A stretch of 64,000 nucleotides of DNA from Comamonadaceae bacterium OS-1 (GTDB lineage Bacteria > Pseudomonadota > Gammaproteobacteria > Burkholderiales > Burkholderiaceae_C): positions 1,612,001 to 1,676,000 of the forward strand of contig AP026969.1 in NCBI GenBank assembly GCA_027923965.1. Reading direction: 5' to 3'. Below are positions 8,621 through 19,208 of the stretch, in pieces. The notes under the pieces are model-generated. The model ran no database searches. It was given only the letters and a program-made list of their open reading frames with translations, and was not told the DNA's origin. Both the position numbers and the translations under genes were made by a program. The stretch's first letter is position 1. Each line of letters starts with the position of its first letter.

Positions 8621-8647
8621 ATTAAATTTGAATGTAAATTTAATAGC
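8618..8647. repeat. Perfect 12-bp inverted repeat downstream of R3
   Basis: GCTATTAAATTT (8618-8629) and AAATTTAATAGC (8636-8647) around GAATGT. It shares its first bases with the edge of R3, so R3 and this hairpin would compete or stack. It may be an operator or a transcript structure. Confidence 0.6.
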
Positions 8648-8675
8648 AGCACAACCCGTACCAGGAGACCCGCAC

Positions 8676-8768
8676 ATGCATTGCACTTCCTGCCGACGCG
8701 CGAGCCACAGGCCAGCCACCCGGCGCTACGCCGAGACCATCAAAAAAGCCACTATTTCCTTAGATTAA
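8676..8768 (+). CDS. Possible 30-residue leader peptide upstream of ligI
   Basis: A short frame that starts with ATG at 8676, 8 bases after a strong AGGAG (8663-8667), and ends 15 bases before ligI. The peptide is rich in Arg and Ser with two Cys near the N-terminus (MHCTSC). I recognise no family. The ribosome site resembles those of ligJ and ligK, so translation is plausible. It could couple to ligI translation or be a remnant of a former gene start left after insertion of the hairpins. Reality of the peptide is uncertain. Confidence 0.3.
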   Translation: MHCTSCRRASHRPATRRYAETIKKATISLD

Positions 8769-8783
8769 CGACTGGAGCACCGT

Positions 8784-9697
8784 ATGGAATTTACAAAAAC
8801 CCCGGGATGGATGGACTGGTACACCGGCCCCAGCAAACCCCGCTTCACCTTGCCCGCAGGCGCGGTGGACGCGCACTGCCACGTGTTCGGCCCCGGCGCG
8901 GAATTTCCGTTTGCCCCCGAGCGCAAGTACACCCCGTGCGACGCCTCCAAGGCCCAGCTGTTTGCCCTGCGCGACCACCTGGGGTTTGCCAAGAACGTGG
9001 TGGTGCAGGCCACCTGCCACGGCTCGGACAACAGCGCCATGGTCGATGCGCTCAAAGCCTCCAACGGCAAGGCGCGCGGCGTGGCCACCGTCAAGCGCAG
9101 CGTCAGCGATGCGGAAATCCAGGCCATGCACGATGCCGGTGTGCGCGGCGTGCGCTTCAACTTCGTCAAGCGGCTGGTGGACTTCACCCCCAAGGACGAG
9201 CTGCTGGAAATCGCCACCCGCATCCATAAATGGGGCTGGCATGTGGTGATCTACTTTGAAGCGGTCGACCTGCCCGAGCTGTGGGACTTCTTTACCGCGC
9301 TGCCCACCACCGTGGTGGTGGACCACATGGGCCGCCCCGACGTGGCGCTGCCGGTCGATGGCCCGCAGTTCGCGCTGTTCGAGAAGTTCATGCGCGAGCA
9401 CAGCAACGTGTGGAGCAAGGTGACCTGCCCCGAACGCCTGAGCGTGACTGGCCCCAAGGCCTTGAACGGCGAGCAAAACGCTTATCTGGACGTGATCCCG
9501 TTTGCCAAGCGCATCGTTGAGCAGTTCCCCGACCGCGTGCTTTGGGGCACCGACTGGCCGCACCCCAACCTGAAAGACCACATGCCCGACGACGGCCTGC
9601 TGGTGGACTTCATTCCGCACATCGCGCCCACTGCCGAGCTGCAAAAGAAGCTCTTGGTGGACAACCCCAACCGCCTGTACTGGCCCGAGGAGCAGTA

Positions 9698-9698
<1 letters not shown>
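8784..9698 (+). CDS. ligI: 2-Pyrone-4,6-dicarboxylate lactonase
   Basis: LigI (PmdD) hydrolyses 2-pyrone-4,6-dicarboxylate to the open-chain oxalomesaconate form. At 304 residues it is a normal amidohydrolase-superfamily lactonase. Expected catalytic residues are present: His31 and His33 (DAHCHVFGP), His181 (VVDHMGRPD) and Asp257 (LWGTDWPHPN). Its stop overlaps the ligA start by one base (TAATG), so ligI, ligA, ligB and ligC form a tight unit. A CTGGAG site precedes the ATG. Upstream lie 240 bp of hairpins and a tiny frame, so a second promoter or processing point before ligI is possible. Confidence 0.96.
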
Positions 9699-11958
<2,260 letters not shown>

Positions 11959-11969
11959 GGTTTAAGTCA

Positions 11970-12164
11970 CTAAGTCGAACTCGACTTGGATGATTTACCC
12001 GGTTTTGCCTCCAGTGCTACGGACGGACCTCGCATAAAGGCCATGATTTCGTCCGCCCCGAGTTGTTGAAACTCGGGTGCCATGGTTTTGCGGGCCTGCG
12101 CGGCTGCGCGGCGCAGGTCATTGCGACGATCCACCGGGGGTGTTTTGGGGTCTATGGGTTGCAT
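11970..12164 (-). CDS. Small hypothetical protein (64 aa)
   Basis: Unrecognised protein of 64 residues, convergent with ligC. It is basic, with a helical middle (RRNDLRRAAAQARKTMAPEF) and a Lys/Ser-rich tail. It starts 15 bp after the end of another small frame on the same strand, so the two may be co-expressed. The size and pairing recall small two-gene modules such as toxin-antitoxin pairs, but no motif supports that. Confidence 0.5.
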   Translation of the reverse strand: MQPIDPKTPPVDRRNDLRRAAAQARKTMAPEFQQLGADEIMAFMRGPSVALEAKPGKSSKSSST

Positions 12165-12179
12165 TGCAAACTCACGCCA

Positions 12180-12398
12180 TCACCAATCTGGTGTGTCAGC
12201 GGCATCTAACATAGCCCATTGGCCCAAGGTGTCGTTGATCAGGGGCTGGAAACCCCCTTGTCCGACAAATATCGGTAACGATAGGGGCAACGGGCCGGGA
12301 GCCTCGGAAGGGGCATCCGGAGGAGCGGCTTGCTGCAATATGTCTTTCATGTTTTGCGCGGTGTGCATAGGCTGTTGATGCAGATTACGTCGTTTCAT
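12180..12398 (-). CDS. Small hypothetical protein (72 aa)
   Basis: Unrecognised protein of 72 residues, upstream of and in line with the 64-residue gene. The N-terminus is basic with Gln and Met (MKRRNLHQQPMHTAQNMKD). The middle is Pro-rich, and the end carries hydrophobic and acidic residues (LGQWAMLDAADTPDW). It has no signal peptide or membrane segment. The coding status of both small frames is uncertain. They occupy a 430-bp island between ligC and a glutathione transferase. Confidence 0.45.
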   Translation of the reverse strand: MKRRNLHQQPMHTAQNMKDILQQAAPPDAPSEAPGPLPLSLPIFVGQGGFQPLINDTLGQWAMLDAADTPDW

Positions 12399-12422
12399 AA
12401 CCAGAAGAATACGCTTCCCAAT

Positions 12423-13103
12423 TCATCCCAGCGTGAACGGCCCGCCCTTGGCCAGGGCCCGCTGGTAGGCCGGCCGGGCGTGGATGCGCGCCAGATAGGC
12501 CATCAGCCGGGGGCGGCTGGCATCCAGGCCGCCACGGGCGGCGGCGGCTTCCAGGGGAAAACTCATCTGGATGTCGGCTCCGCTGAATTCCTCACCCGCA
12601 AACCACAGGCTTTTGCCCAGCTCGGCTTCCATGAAGTCCAGGTGGGTGGTGATTTGCGGCAGGATGAAGCTGCTTTTCACCTTGGCGCTGATGGCTTTGG
12701 CGATGGGCTTCACAAAGAATGGCATGGGCGTGGCTTCGATCTTGTCGAACACCAGCTTGAGCAGCAGTGGCGGCATGGCCGAGCCTTCGGCGTAGTGCAG
12801 CCAGTAGCGAAAGCGCAGGCGCTCCGGCGTGCCCAGGGCGGGCGCCAGGGCAGGGCGTGTGGGGCCCTGGCCGTAGTGCTCGATGACGGTTTCGATGATG
12901 GCACCGGATTCGGCCAGCACCAGGTCGCCGTCCGTCACCACCGGCGACTTGCCCAGGGGGTGCACCTTGCGCAGGCTGGGCGGGGCCAGCAGGGTGGTGG
13001 CATCGCGCTGGTACTTTTCCAGCTGGTAGGGCAGCTCCAACTCTTCCAAAAGCCAGAGCACGCGCTGCGAGCGGGAATTGTTCAGGTGGTGGACGGTGAG
13101 CAT
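12423..13103 (-). CDS. Glutathione S-transferase
   Basis: Cytosolic glutathione transferase of 226 residues. The thioredoxin-like N-terminal domain has a probable catalytic Ser in NNSRSQRVLWLLEEL (residues 8-22), the cis-Pro segment GKSPVV (51-56) and the glutathione contact ESGAI (65-69). The C-terminal helical domain follows. The substrate is unknown. Such enzymes in Comamonadaceae often detoxify aromatic electrophiles, which would suit the neighbouring protocatechuate genes, but this is inference. The gap upstream contains repeat R4. Confidence 0.93.
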   Translation of the reverse strand: MLTVHHLNNSRSQRVLWLLEELELPYQLEKYQRDATTLLAPPSLRKVHPLGKSPVVTDGDLVLAESGAIIETVIEHYGQGPTRPALAPALGTPERLRFRYWLHYAEGSAMPPLLLKLVFDKIEATPMPFFVKPIAKAISAKVKSSFILPQITTHLDFMEAELGKSLWFAGEEFSGADIQMSFPLEAAAARGGLDASRPRLMAYLARIHARPAYQRALAKGGPFTLG

Positions 13104-13120
13104 GGCGTTCCGGTGGTTAC

Positions 13121-13170
13121 TATCAAAAAAAGAGCTGCTTGTGCAGGTGTGGTAAGCACAAAGTGCCTAA
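13121..13170 (+). repeat. Dispersed palindromic repeat, copy R4
   Basis: A-rich start, AGAGCTGCTTGTGCA, a short loop, GGTAAGCACAAAGTGCC, then AAAAG. The arms pair imperfectly (TTGTGC with GCACAA). It sits just upstream of the glutathione transferase start. Confidence 0.7.
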
Positions 13171-13263
13171 AAGATGCTTGACGAAAAAGACGATCTTTAC
13201 ATGGGCCTTGCAAATCGCTGGTAAGCCATTACAGAAGCCGCGACGGCAGGTTTTATCATTTAG

Positions 13264-13278
13264 CTTAGCTGGGCTAAG
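13264..13278. promoter_or_regulatory. Palindrome, possible MarR operator
   Basis: CTTAGC (13264-13269), TGG, GCTAAG (13273-13278) lies about 55 bp before the MarR-family gene that heads the RND pump operon. Size and place fit an autoregulatory MarR site. Binding is inferred. Confidence 0.4.
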
Positions 13279-13331
13279 TATTTGCTTGCATTTGCGTTTA
13301 TAAACCCGGTGCCCATCCCGGCTATTTACGT

Positions 13332-13805
13332 TTGCTTACTTCCTTGAATACCTCTTCAACCGCCCAAGATTCTGCCGCCATGGTGATGGACGTGGTGCCT
13401 GCCGTGATGGATGCGATCCGTACGGCCATGCGCCACGGTGCGGATGGCAGTTTGTCGGTTCCGCAGTTCCGTTGCCTGAATTTCATCTCCCGCAGACCCG
13501 GCTGTGCCATGGGCGAGATTGCGGCTTTCTTGGGGGTGACCATGCCCACCGCCTCGGCCATGGCCGACCGCCTGGTGCAAGCCGGGCTGGTGCAGTCGCA
13601 AACCGCCAGCGGAGACCGCCGCCGGTCCCGGCTGGAGGTGACGGCTGCAGGGCAGGCGCAACTGGCTGTGATCCAGGACCGGGCGCAAGGTGAACTAAAA
13701 GCGGTTCTGGCGGTCTGCACACCGCAGGAGCAACAAACATTGCAAGCCGGACTGGCCGTACTCTGGCGTATTTTTCGACCTACCGAACCCACTCAAGCAC
13801 CATGA
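13332..13805 (+). CDS. MarR family transcriptional regulator
   Basis: Winged-helix regulator of up to 157 residues. The DNA-binding part is visible as MGEIAAFLGVTMPTASAMADRLVQAGLV with the wing ASGDRRRSRLEVTAAG. The start is uncertain: a TTG at 13332 gives the full length, and an ATG at 13380 gives 141 residues. Its stop overlaps the start of the membrane fusion gene by 4 bp (ATGA), so regulator, fusion protein and pump are one operon. MarR proteins of this layout usually repress their pump and release DNA on binding an aromatic or phenolic ligand. The effector is unknown. Confidence 0.9.
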   Translation: MLTSLNTSSTAQDSAAMVMDVVPAVMDAIRTAMRHGADGSLSVPQFRCLNFISRRPGCAMGEIAAFLGVTMPTASAMADRLVQAGLVQSQTASGDRRRSRLEVTAAGQAQLAVIQDRAQGELKAVLAVCTPQEQQTLQAGLAVLWRIFRPTEPTQAP

Positions 13806-15001
13806 AGACTGCCTCACTCGTTTTGAATACCGCCTGCGGCCTGGTAGCCCTGGGCTTGTGGGGTTGCTCCGGCAAGTCCGATGCGGTGGTGCCCGCCACT
13901 GGCGCTTCTGCGGCTGCCGCGCCTGCGGGTGCAGCATCAACGGCGGCTGCGCCCGTGACGGTGACCACCGTGCTGGCCCAGCAGCGGGATCTGCCGGTGC
14001 TGCTCAAGGCCACCGGCACGGTGACAGCGCTGACCAGCGTGGACGTGAAGGCCCAGGTGACCAGCGTGGTGGCCAAGGTGCACATCGAAGAGGGTCAGTT
14101 CGTCAAAGCCGGGCAGCTGATGTTCACCCTGGACTCGCGTGTGGACGAAGCCAACCTGGCCAAGGCCCGCGCCCAACTGGCCAAAGACACGGCGGCGCTG
14201 GCCGATGCCAAGCGCCAACTGGCCCGCAGCAAGGACCTGCTGGCACAAAGCTTTATTTCGCAAGGGGCGCTGGACACCGCGCAAGCCGGGGTCGATGGCC
14301 TGAGCGCCACGCTGGCTGCCGACCAGGCCGCCATTGATGCCGCCAAGGTGGCCTTGTCGTTTGACCGTATCGCCGCCCCCCACGCCGGGCGTGCGGGGCT
14401 GGTGCCGGTGTCGGCGGGCAGCGCGGTGCAGGCCAACGTGACCACGCTGGTCAGCATCACCCAGCTCGATCCGATGGGTGTGGCCTTCAGCTTGCCGCAG
14501 CGCAACCTGGGCGACGCGCTGGCAGCCCTCAAGGGCGGCGGCGCGCCGGTGACGGCCACGCTGACCGACAACGGTGGCGTGTTCAAGGGGCGGCTGCAGT
14601 TTGTGGACAACCAGGTGGATGCCAGCTCGGGCTCGCTCAAGGCCAAGGCGGTGTTCGACAACAAGGAGGGCAAGCTCTGGCCCGGCGCGTTTGTCGAGGT
14701 TTCGCAAACCGTCAATGTGCTCAAGGACGCGGTGGTGGTGCCCCAGGCGGCGCTGATCCAGGGCGCGCGCGGCACGGTGGTCTACACCCTGGAGGACGGC
14801 AAGGCGGTGTCCAAGCCGGTGCAATTGCTCTATGCACAAGGGCTGGACGCGGCGGTGACCGGCGTGCAGGCGGGTGACAAGGTGGTGGTGGACGGCAAGC
14901 AAAACGTGCGCCCCGGCGTGCGCCTGAATGAGCGCGCTGCCGAGCCCAAGAAGGCGGCCAGCGCACCTGCCACGGAAGCCTCCAAGCCCACCGCACCATG
15001 A
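13802..15001 (+). CDS. RND efflux membrane fusion protein (MdtA-like)
   Basis: Periplasmic adaptor of an RND pump, 399 residues. The N-terminus has a lipoprotein-like signal with Cys22 in LGLWGCSG, then an Ala-rich linker. The split lipoyl, coiled-coil hairpin and beta-barrel layout is recognisable: VDVKAQVTSVVAKVHIEEGQ, then a long Ala-rich helical hairpin at about 110-180, then FDRIAAPHAGRAG. An Ala/Lys/Pro tail follows residue 380. The last bases overlap the pump gene by 4 bp. Its closest textbook relatives are MdtA/AcrA adaptors. Confidence 0.94.
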   Translation: MKTASLVLNTACGLVALGLWGCSGKSDAVVPATGASAAAAPAGAASTAAAPVTVTTVLAQQRDLPVLLKATGTVTALTSVDVKAQVTSVVAKVHIEEGQFVKAGQLMFTLDSRVDEANLAKARAQLAKDTAALADAKRQLARSKDLLAQSFISQGALDTAQAGVDGLSATLAADQAAIDAAKVALSFDRIAAPHAGRAGLVPVSAGSAVQANVTTLVSITQLDPMGVAFSLPQRNLGDALAALKGGGAPVTATLTDNGGVFKGRLQFVDNQVDASSGSLKAKAVFDNKEGKLWPGAFVEVSQTVNVLKDAVVVPQAALIQGARGTVVYTLEDGKAVSKPVQLLYAQGLDAAVTGVQAGDKVVVDGKQNVRPGVRLNERAAEPKKAASAPATEASKPTAP

Positions 15002-18000
15002 ACTTTTCTGAACTCTTTATCCGCCGTCCGGTGATGACGGTGCTGCTGAACCTGGCCATCGTGCTGGCCGGGGTGATTGGCTACCGCAGCATTCCCGTGG
15101 CGGCCCTGCCCAGCTACGACACGCCGGTGATCAACGTGTCGGCCAGCCTGCCCGGTGCCAGCCCCGAGACCATGGCCAGCTCGGTGGCGCTGATCCTGGA
15201 GAAGCAGTTTCAGACCGTGCCGGGGCTGAAAACCATCAGCTCCACCAGCACCCTGGGCAGCACCTCGCTGACCCTGGAATTCGACGAAAGCCGCAACATC
15301 GACGTGGCCGCGGTTGACGTGCAGGCCGCGCTCTTACGGGCCCAGCGCTCGCTGCCCACCGACATGACCAACCCGCCCTCGTACCGCAAGGTGAACCCGG
15401 CGGACGCGCCGATTCTGCTGGTGGCCATGACCTCGCCCTCGCTCACCCCGTCGGACCTGCAGGACTTTGCCGAGCACCTGATCTCGCCCACCTTCTCCAC
15501 CATCGACGGTGTGGCCCAGGTGAATGTGTTTGGTGCCAAGCGCTACGCCGTGCGGGTGCGGGTGAATCCGCAGGCCCTGGCCGTACGCAACCTGGGCCTG
15601 GACGACCTGAGCAGCGCGCTCAAATCGGCCAACGTCAACACCCCCGTGGGCACGCTGGACGGCCCGCAGCAAACCCTGGTGCTGCAAGCCAACCGGCAAC
15701 TGCGCAACGCGGCCGACTTTGCCAACCTGATCGTCAGTACCAAGGGCGGCAACCCGGTGCGCCTGCGCGACGTGGCCAGCGTGGAAGACAGCCTGGAGAC
15801 CCTGAAAAGCTGGGCCACGCTGAACGGCGAGGCCTCCATCACCCTGGCCGTGCAACGCCAGCCCGGTGCCAACACCGTGAAGGTGGTGGATTCGCTGCTG
15901 GCCGCCTTGCCCAATCTGCAGGCGCAAATGCCCCAGTCGGTGAAGATGACCCCGGTGAACGACCGCTCCAAGTCGGTGCGCGAGGCCTTGCACGACGTGT
16001 CGCTGACGCTGATGGGCACCATCGTGCTGGTGGTGCTGGTGATCTTCCTGTTCCTGCGCCGGTTTGTGGCCACGGTGATCCCGGCCTTGTCGCTGCCGGT
16101 GTCGCTGGTGGGCGCGGTGGCGCTGCTGTGGGGCATGAACTACAGCCTGGACAACATTTCCCTGCTGGGCCTGACGCTGGCCGTGGGTCTGGTGGTGGAC
16201 GATGCCATCGTGGTGCTGGAAGAAATCATCCGGCTGGTGGAGGAGGGCATGCACCCCTTCCAGGCGGCGCTCAAGGGCTCGCGGGCCGTGGGTTTCACGA
16301 TTATTTCCATGTCCACCTCGCTGATTGCGGTGTTCATCCCGATCTTTTTCATGCCCGGCGTGATCGGTCTGCTGTTCCACGAATTTGCGGTGGTGGTGGG
16401 CCTGTCCATCGTGGTGTCGGCCTTTGTGTCGCTGACCCTGGTGCCCATGATGGCCAGCCGCTTCCTGAGCGACGAAACCCATAAGAAGCCGCCAGGCCGC
16501 ATCGTCCATTCCTTCGAAGTCGGTTTCAACAAGTTCCTGGCGGGCTACACCCGCTGGCTGGATGCTGCGCTGCGCCACCGCAACATCGTGCTCGGGCTGG
16601 CGGCGGTCACGCTGGTGGCTACCGTCTGGCTGGTGATGGTCATCCCCAAGGGCTTTTTCCCCGAAGAAGACATCGGCCAGATCCAGGTGACCACCGAATC
16701 CTCGGAAGACATCTCTTTCCCTGCCATGGTCAAGCTGCAAGAGGCGGCCGCGGCCATCGTCCGCGCCGACCCGAACGTGCTCACCGTGAGCTCGTTCAAC
16801 GGCGGCAACGGCTCGCAAAACTCCGGGCGCATGTTCATCAACCTCAAGCCCCAGGCCGAGCGGCCCAAGATGAAGGTGGTGGTGGAAGGCCTGCGCAAGA
16901 AGCTGCGCGCCGTGGCGGGCATCAACGTGTTCATGCGGCCGGTGCAAAACCTGCAGCTGGGGGGCCGCCAGAGCAAGGCGCAGTACCAGTACATCATGCA
17001 GAGCATCAAGGCCGATGAACTGAACGTGTGGGCCACCAAGCTGCAAGACCAGTTGCGCGGTGACCCGCTGTTCCGCGATGTCACCAGCGATGCGCAGATG
17101 CGCGGCCTGATCGCCCAGCTCAAGATCGACCGCGATGCCGCCAACACCCTGGGCGTGTCCATCGACACCATCCGCACTGCGTTGTTCAGCGCGTTTGGCG
17201 AGCGCCAGGTGTCCACCATCTACCTGCCCACCGACAGCTACCAGGTCATCATGGAAGTGGCCCCCGAGGCCAAGCAGGATGAGCGTGCCCTCAACGGCAT
17301 CTACGTGCGCTCCAACACCGGAGCCCTGGTGCCCATGAGCAGCTTCACCACCGTCACCCGTACGGTGGGCCCCACGGCCATCAACCACGTGGGCCAGTTG
17401 CAGGCGGTCACGGTGTCGTTCAACCTGGCACCGGGCGCGGCCCTGGGCGATGCCACGGCTAAGATCGACGCGGCCCGGACGGCCATTGGCCTGCCCAGCA
17501 GCATCATCACCAGCTACGGCGGCGACGCGGCGGTGTTCCAAAGCTCGCAGGGCAGCCAGACCATTCTGGTGATTGCCGCCTTGCTGGTGATCTACGTGCT
17601 GCTGGGCGTGCTGTACGAGAGCTACATCCACCCCCTGACCATTCTGGCCGGCCTGCCGTCGGCGGCGGTGGGGGCGCTGGCCACGCTGATGCTCTTTGGC
17701 CAGGACCTGACGCTGATCGCCACCATCGGCATCGTGCTGCTGATCGGTATCGTCAAGAAAAACGCCATCATGATGATCGACTTTGCCCTGGAGGCCCAGC
17801 GCCACCAGGGCATGACCCCGGCCGAAGCCATCCGCACCGCGTGCATCTTGCGGTTCAGGCCCATCATGATGACCACCATGGCCGCGCTGATGGGGGCCTT
17901 GCCCATTGCTCTGGGCATTGGTGCCGGTGCCGAACTACGCCAGCCGCTGGGCCTGGCCGTGGTGGGTGGACTGGTGTTCTCGCAGGCCATCACGCTGTTC

Positions 18001-18081
18001 ATCACCCCGGTGATCTACCTCACGCTGGAGCGCTTCAGCGGCACCGGCCCGGTCACCACGCCGGAAGAACTGCTTGCTTGA
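14998..18081 (+). CDS. RND multidrug efflux pump, inner membrane (MdtB/MdtC-like)
   Basis: Twelve-helix proton-driven exporter of the hydrophobe/amphiphile efflux class, 1027 residues as is usual. The start is MNFSELFIRRPVMTVLL, typical of the family. The proton-relay aspartates are Asp401-Asp402 in VGLVVDDAIVVLEE. It is a single pump gene, unlike the mdtB-mdtC pair of enterics. No outer-membrane channel gene follows, so a TolC/OprM protein from elsewhere must complete the complex. Expression is likely under the MarR protein at the head of the operon. The substrates cannot be predicted. Confidence 0.96.
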   Translation: MNFSELFIRRPVMTVLLNLAIVLAGVIGYRSIPVAALPSYDTPVINVSASLPGASPETMASSVALILEKQFQTVPGLKTISSTSTLGSTSLTLEFDESRNIDVAAVDVQAALLRAQRSLPTDMTNPPSYRKVNPADAPILLVAMTSPSLTPSDLQDFAEHLISPTFSTIDGVAQVNVFGAKRYAVRVRVNPQALAVRNLGLDDLSSALKSANVNTPVGTLDGPQQTLVLQANRQLRNAADFANLIVSTKGGNPVRLRDVASVEDSLETLKSWATLNGEASITLAVQRQPGANTVKVVDSLLAALPNLQAQMPQSVKMTPVNDRSKSVREALHDVSLTLMGTIVLVVLVIFLFLRRFVATVIPALSLPVSLVGAVALLWGMNYSLDNISLLGLTLAVGLVVDDAIVVLEEIIRLVEEGMHPFQAALKGSRAVGFTIISMSTSLIAVFIPIFFMPGVIGLLFHEFAVVVGLSIVVSAFVSLTLVPMMASRFLSDETHKKPPGRIVHSFEVGFNKFLAGYTRWLDAALRHRNIVLGLAAVTLVATVWLVMVIPKGFFPEEDIGQIQVTTESSEDISFPAMVKLQEAAAAIVRADPNVLTVSSFNGGNGSQNSGRMFINLKPQAERPKMKVVVEGLRKKLRAVAGINVFMRPVQNLQLGGRQSKAQYQYIMQSIKADELNVWATKLQDQLRGDPLFRDVTSDAQMRGLIAQLKIDRDAANTLGVSIDTIRTALFSAFGERQVSTIYLPTDSYQVIMEVAPEAKQDERALNGIYVRSNTGALVPMSSFTTVTRTVGPTAINHVGQLQAVTVSFNLAPGAALGDATAKIDAARTAIGLPSSIITSYGGDAAVFQSSQGSQTILVIAALLVIYVLLGVLYESYIHPLTILAGLPSAAVGALATLMLFGQDLTLIATIGIVLLIGIVKKNAIMMIDFALEAQRHQGMTPAEAIRTACILRFRPIMMTTMAALMGALPIALGIGAGAELRQPLGLAVVGGLVFSQAITLFITPVIYLTLERFSGTGPVTTPEELLA

Positions 18082-18084
18082 TTT

Positions 18085-18141
18085 ACTATTGAAAATATAG
18101 CTGCTTACGCCCTTGCAATAAGCGCTGGAAGGACTTTTTAT
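18085..18141 (+). repeat. Dispersed palindromic repeat, copy R5
   Basis: Reads AAAATATAGCTGCTTACGC, then CAATAAGCGCTGGAAGG and a T5 run at 18134. It lies between the pump and aldo/keto reductase genes on the same strand and could end pump transcription. Confidence 0.8.
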
Positions 18142-18142
18142 T

Positions 18143-19132
18143 ATGAAAAATAGACTACTCGGCCCCTTCAATGTCTCCGCCATCGGCCTGGGCTGCATGA
18201 ACCTGAGCCACGCCTACGGCGCGCCGGTCTCCGCAGAGCAGGGCGAAGCCGTGCTGATGCACGCCCTGGACCGGGGCGTGACCCTGTTCGACACGGCCGC
18301 CCTGTACGGTTTTGGCGCGAACGAGGATCTGGTCGGCAAGGTGCTGTCCAAGCACCGCCGCCATTTCACCCTGGCCAGCAAATGCGGCATGGCCGGTGTG
18401 GACGGCAAGCGCGTTATCGATGGCCGCCCGGCCACCATCAAGCGCACCTGCGAAGAGGCCTTGAAGCGCCTGCGCACCGACGTGATCGACCTGTATTACC
18501 TGCACCGCTGGGACAAAACCGTGCCCATCGAAGACAGCGTGGGCGCGCTGTCGGACCTGGTGCGCCAGGGCAAGATCCAGACCATCGGCCTGTCCGAGGT
18601 ATCGGCCAGCACCCTGCGCAAGGCGCACGCCGTGCACCCCATTACCGCGCTGCAAACCGAGTATTCGCTGTGGACGCGCAACCCCGAAATCGCCGTGCTG
18701 CAGGCCTGCAAGGAGCTGGGCACGGCCTTTGTGGCCTTCAGCCCGGTGGCACGCGGGTTTTTGACCGGTGCGCTCACCGACGTAGCCGGGCTGGATGCCA
18801 AAGACATCCGCCGCAGCATGCCCCGCTTTGCCCCCGAAAACTACGCCGCCAACCTGCGCTTGCTGGGTGCCCTGAAGACCATCGCCCAAGAGGCCGGTTG
18901 CACCCTGGCCCAACTGGCCATTGCCTGGCTGCTGCAGCAGGGCGAGCACATCATCCCCATCCCGGGCACCACCCGTATCGACCACCTGGATGAAGATCTG
19001 GCCGCCGCCGACGTGCAACTCTCGCCCGCCGTGCTGGCCCAATTGGATGCGCTCATGGCTCCCCGCGCCATCACCGCAGGCCGCTACAACGCGCAGTCGC
19101 AGTCCGAGGTGGATACCGAGGAGTTCCAGTAA
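18143..19132 (+). CDS. Aldo/keto reductase
   Basis: NADPH-dependent reductase of 329 residues with the TIM-barrel layout. The catalytic tetrad is visible as Asp and Tyr in FDTAALYG (about 50-57), Lys in ASKCG and His in YYLHRWD. The cofactor segment near the end reads IPIPGTTRIDHLDED. It resembles the AKR13-type oxidoreductases acting on small carbonyls; the substrate is unknown. The ATG lies directly after repeat R5, and the first codons (AAA-AAT-AGA-CTA-CTC) resemble the edge of that repeat. Confidence 0.94.
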   Translation: MKNRLLGPFNVSAIGLGCMNLSHAYGAPVSAEQGEAVLMHALDRGVTLFDTAALYGFGANEDLVGKVLSKHRRHFTLASKCGMAGVDGKRVIDGRPATIKRTCEEALKRLRTDVIDLYYLHRWDKTVPIEDSVGALSDLVRQGKIQTIGLSEVSASTLRKAHAVHPITALQTEYSLWTRNPEIAVLQACKELGTAFVAFSPVARGFLTGALTDVAGLDAKDIRRSMPRFAPENYAANLRLLGALKTIAQEAGCTLAQLAIAWLLQQGEHIIPIPGTTRIDHLDEDLAAADVQLSPAVLAQLDALMAPRAITAGRYNAQSQSEVDTEEFQ

Positions 19133-19208
19133 CTCCATCTAGCGGTGGCATGGGCTTTGCGTGACAGGTGCGACGGGAATCCTCCTGCCGCTCTTTGCGA
19201 AAGTCTTT

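Noticed and set aside
15334..17805. An 823-codon frame on the minus strand opposite the RND pump
   Set aside because: It is antisense to a clear pump gene, His/Gln/Arg-rich, with no family motif. Long antisense frames are expected at this GC content.
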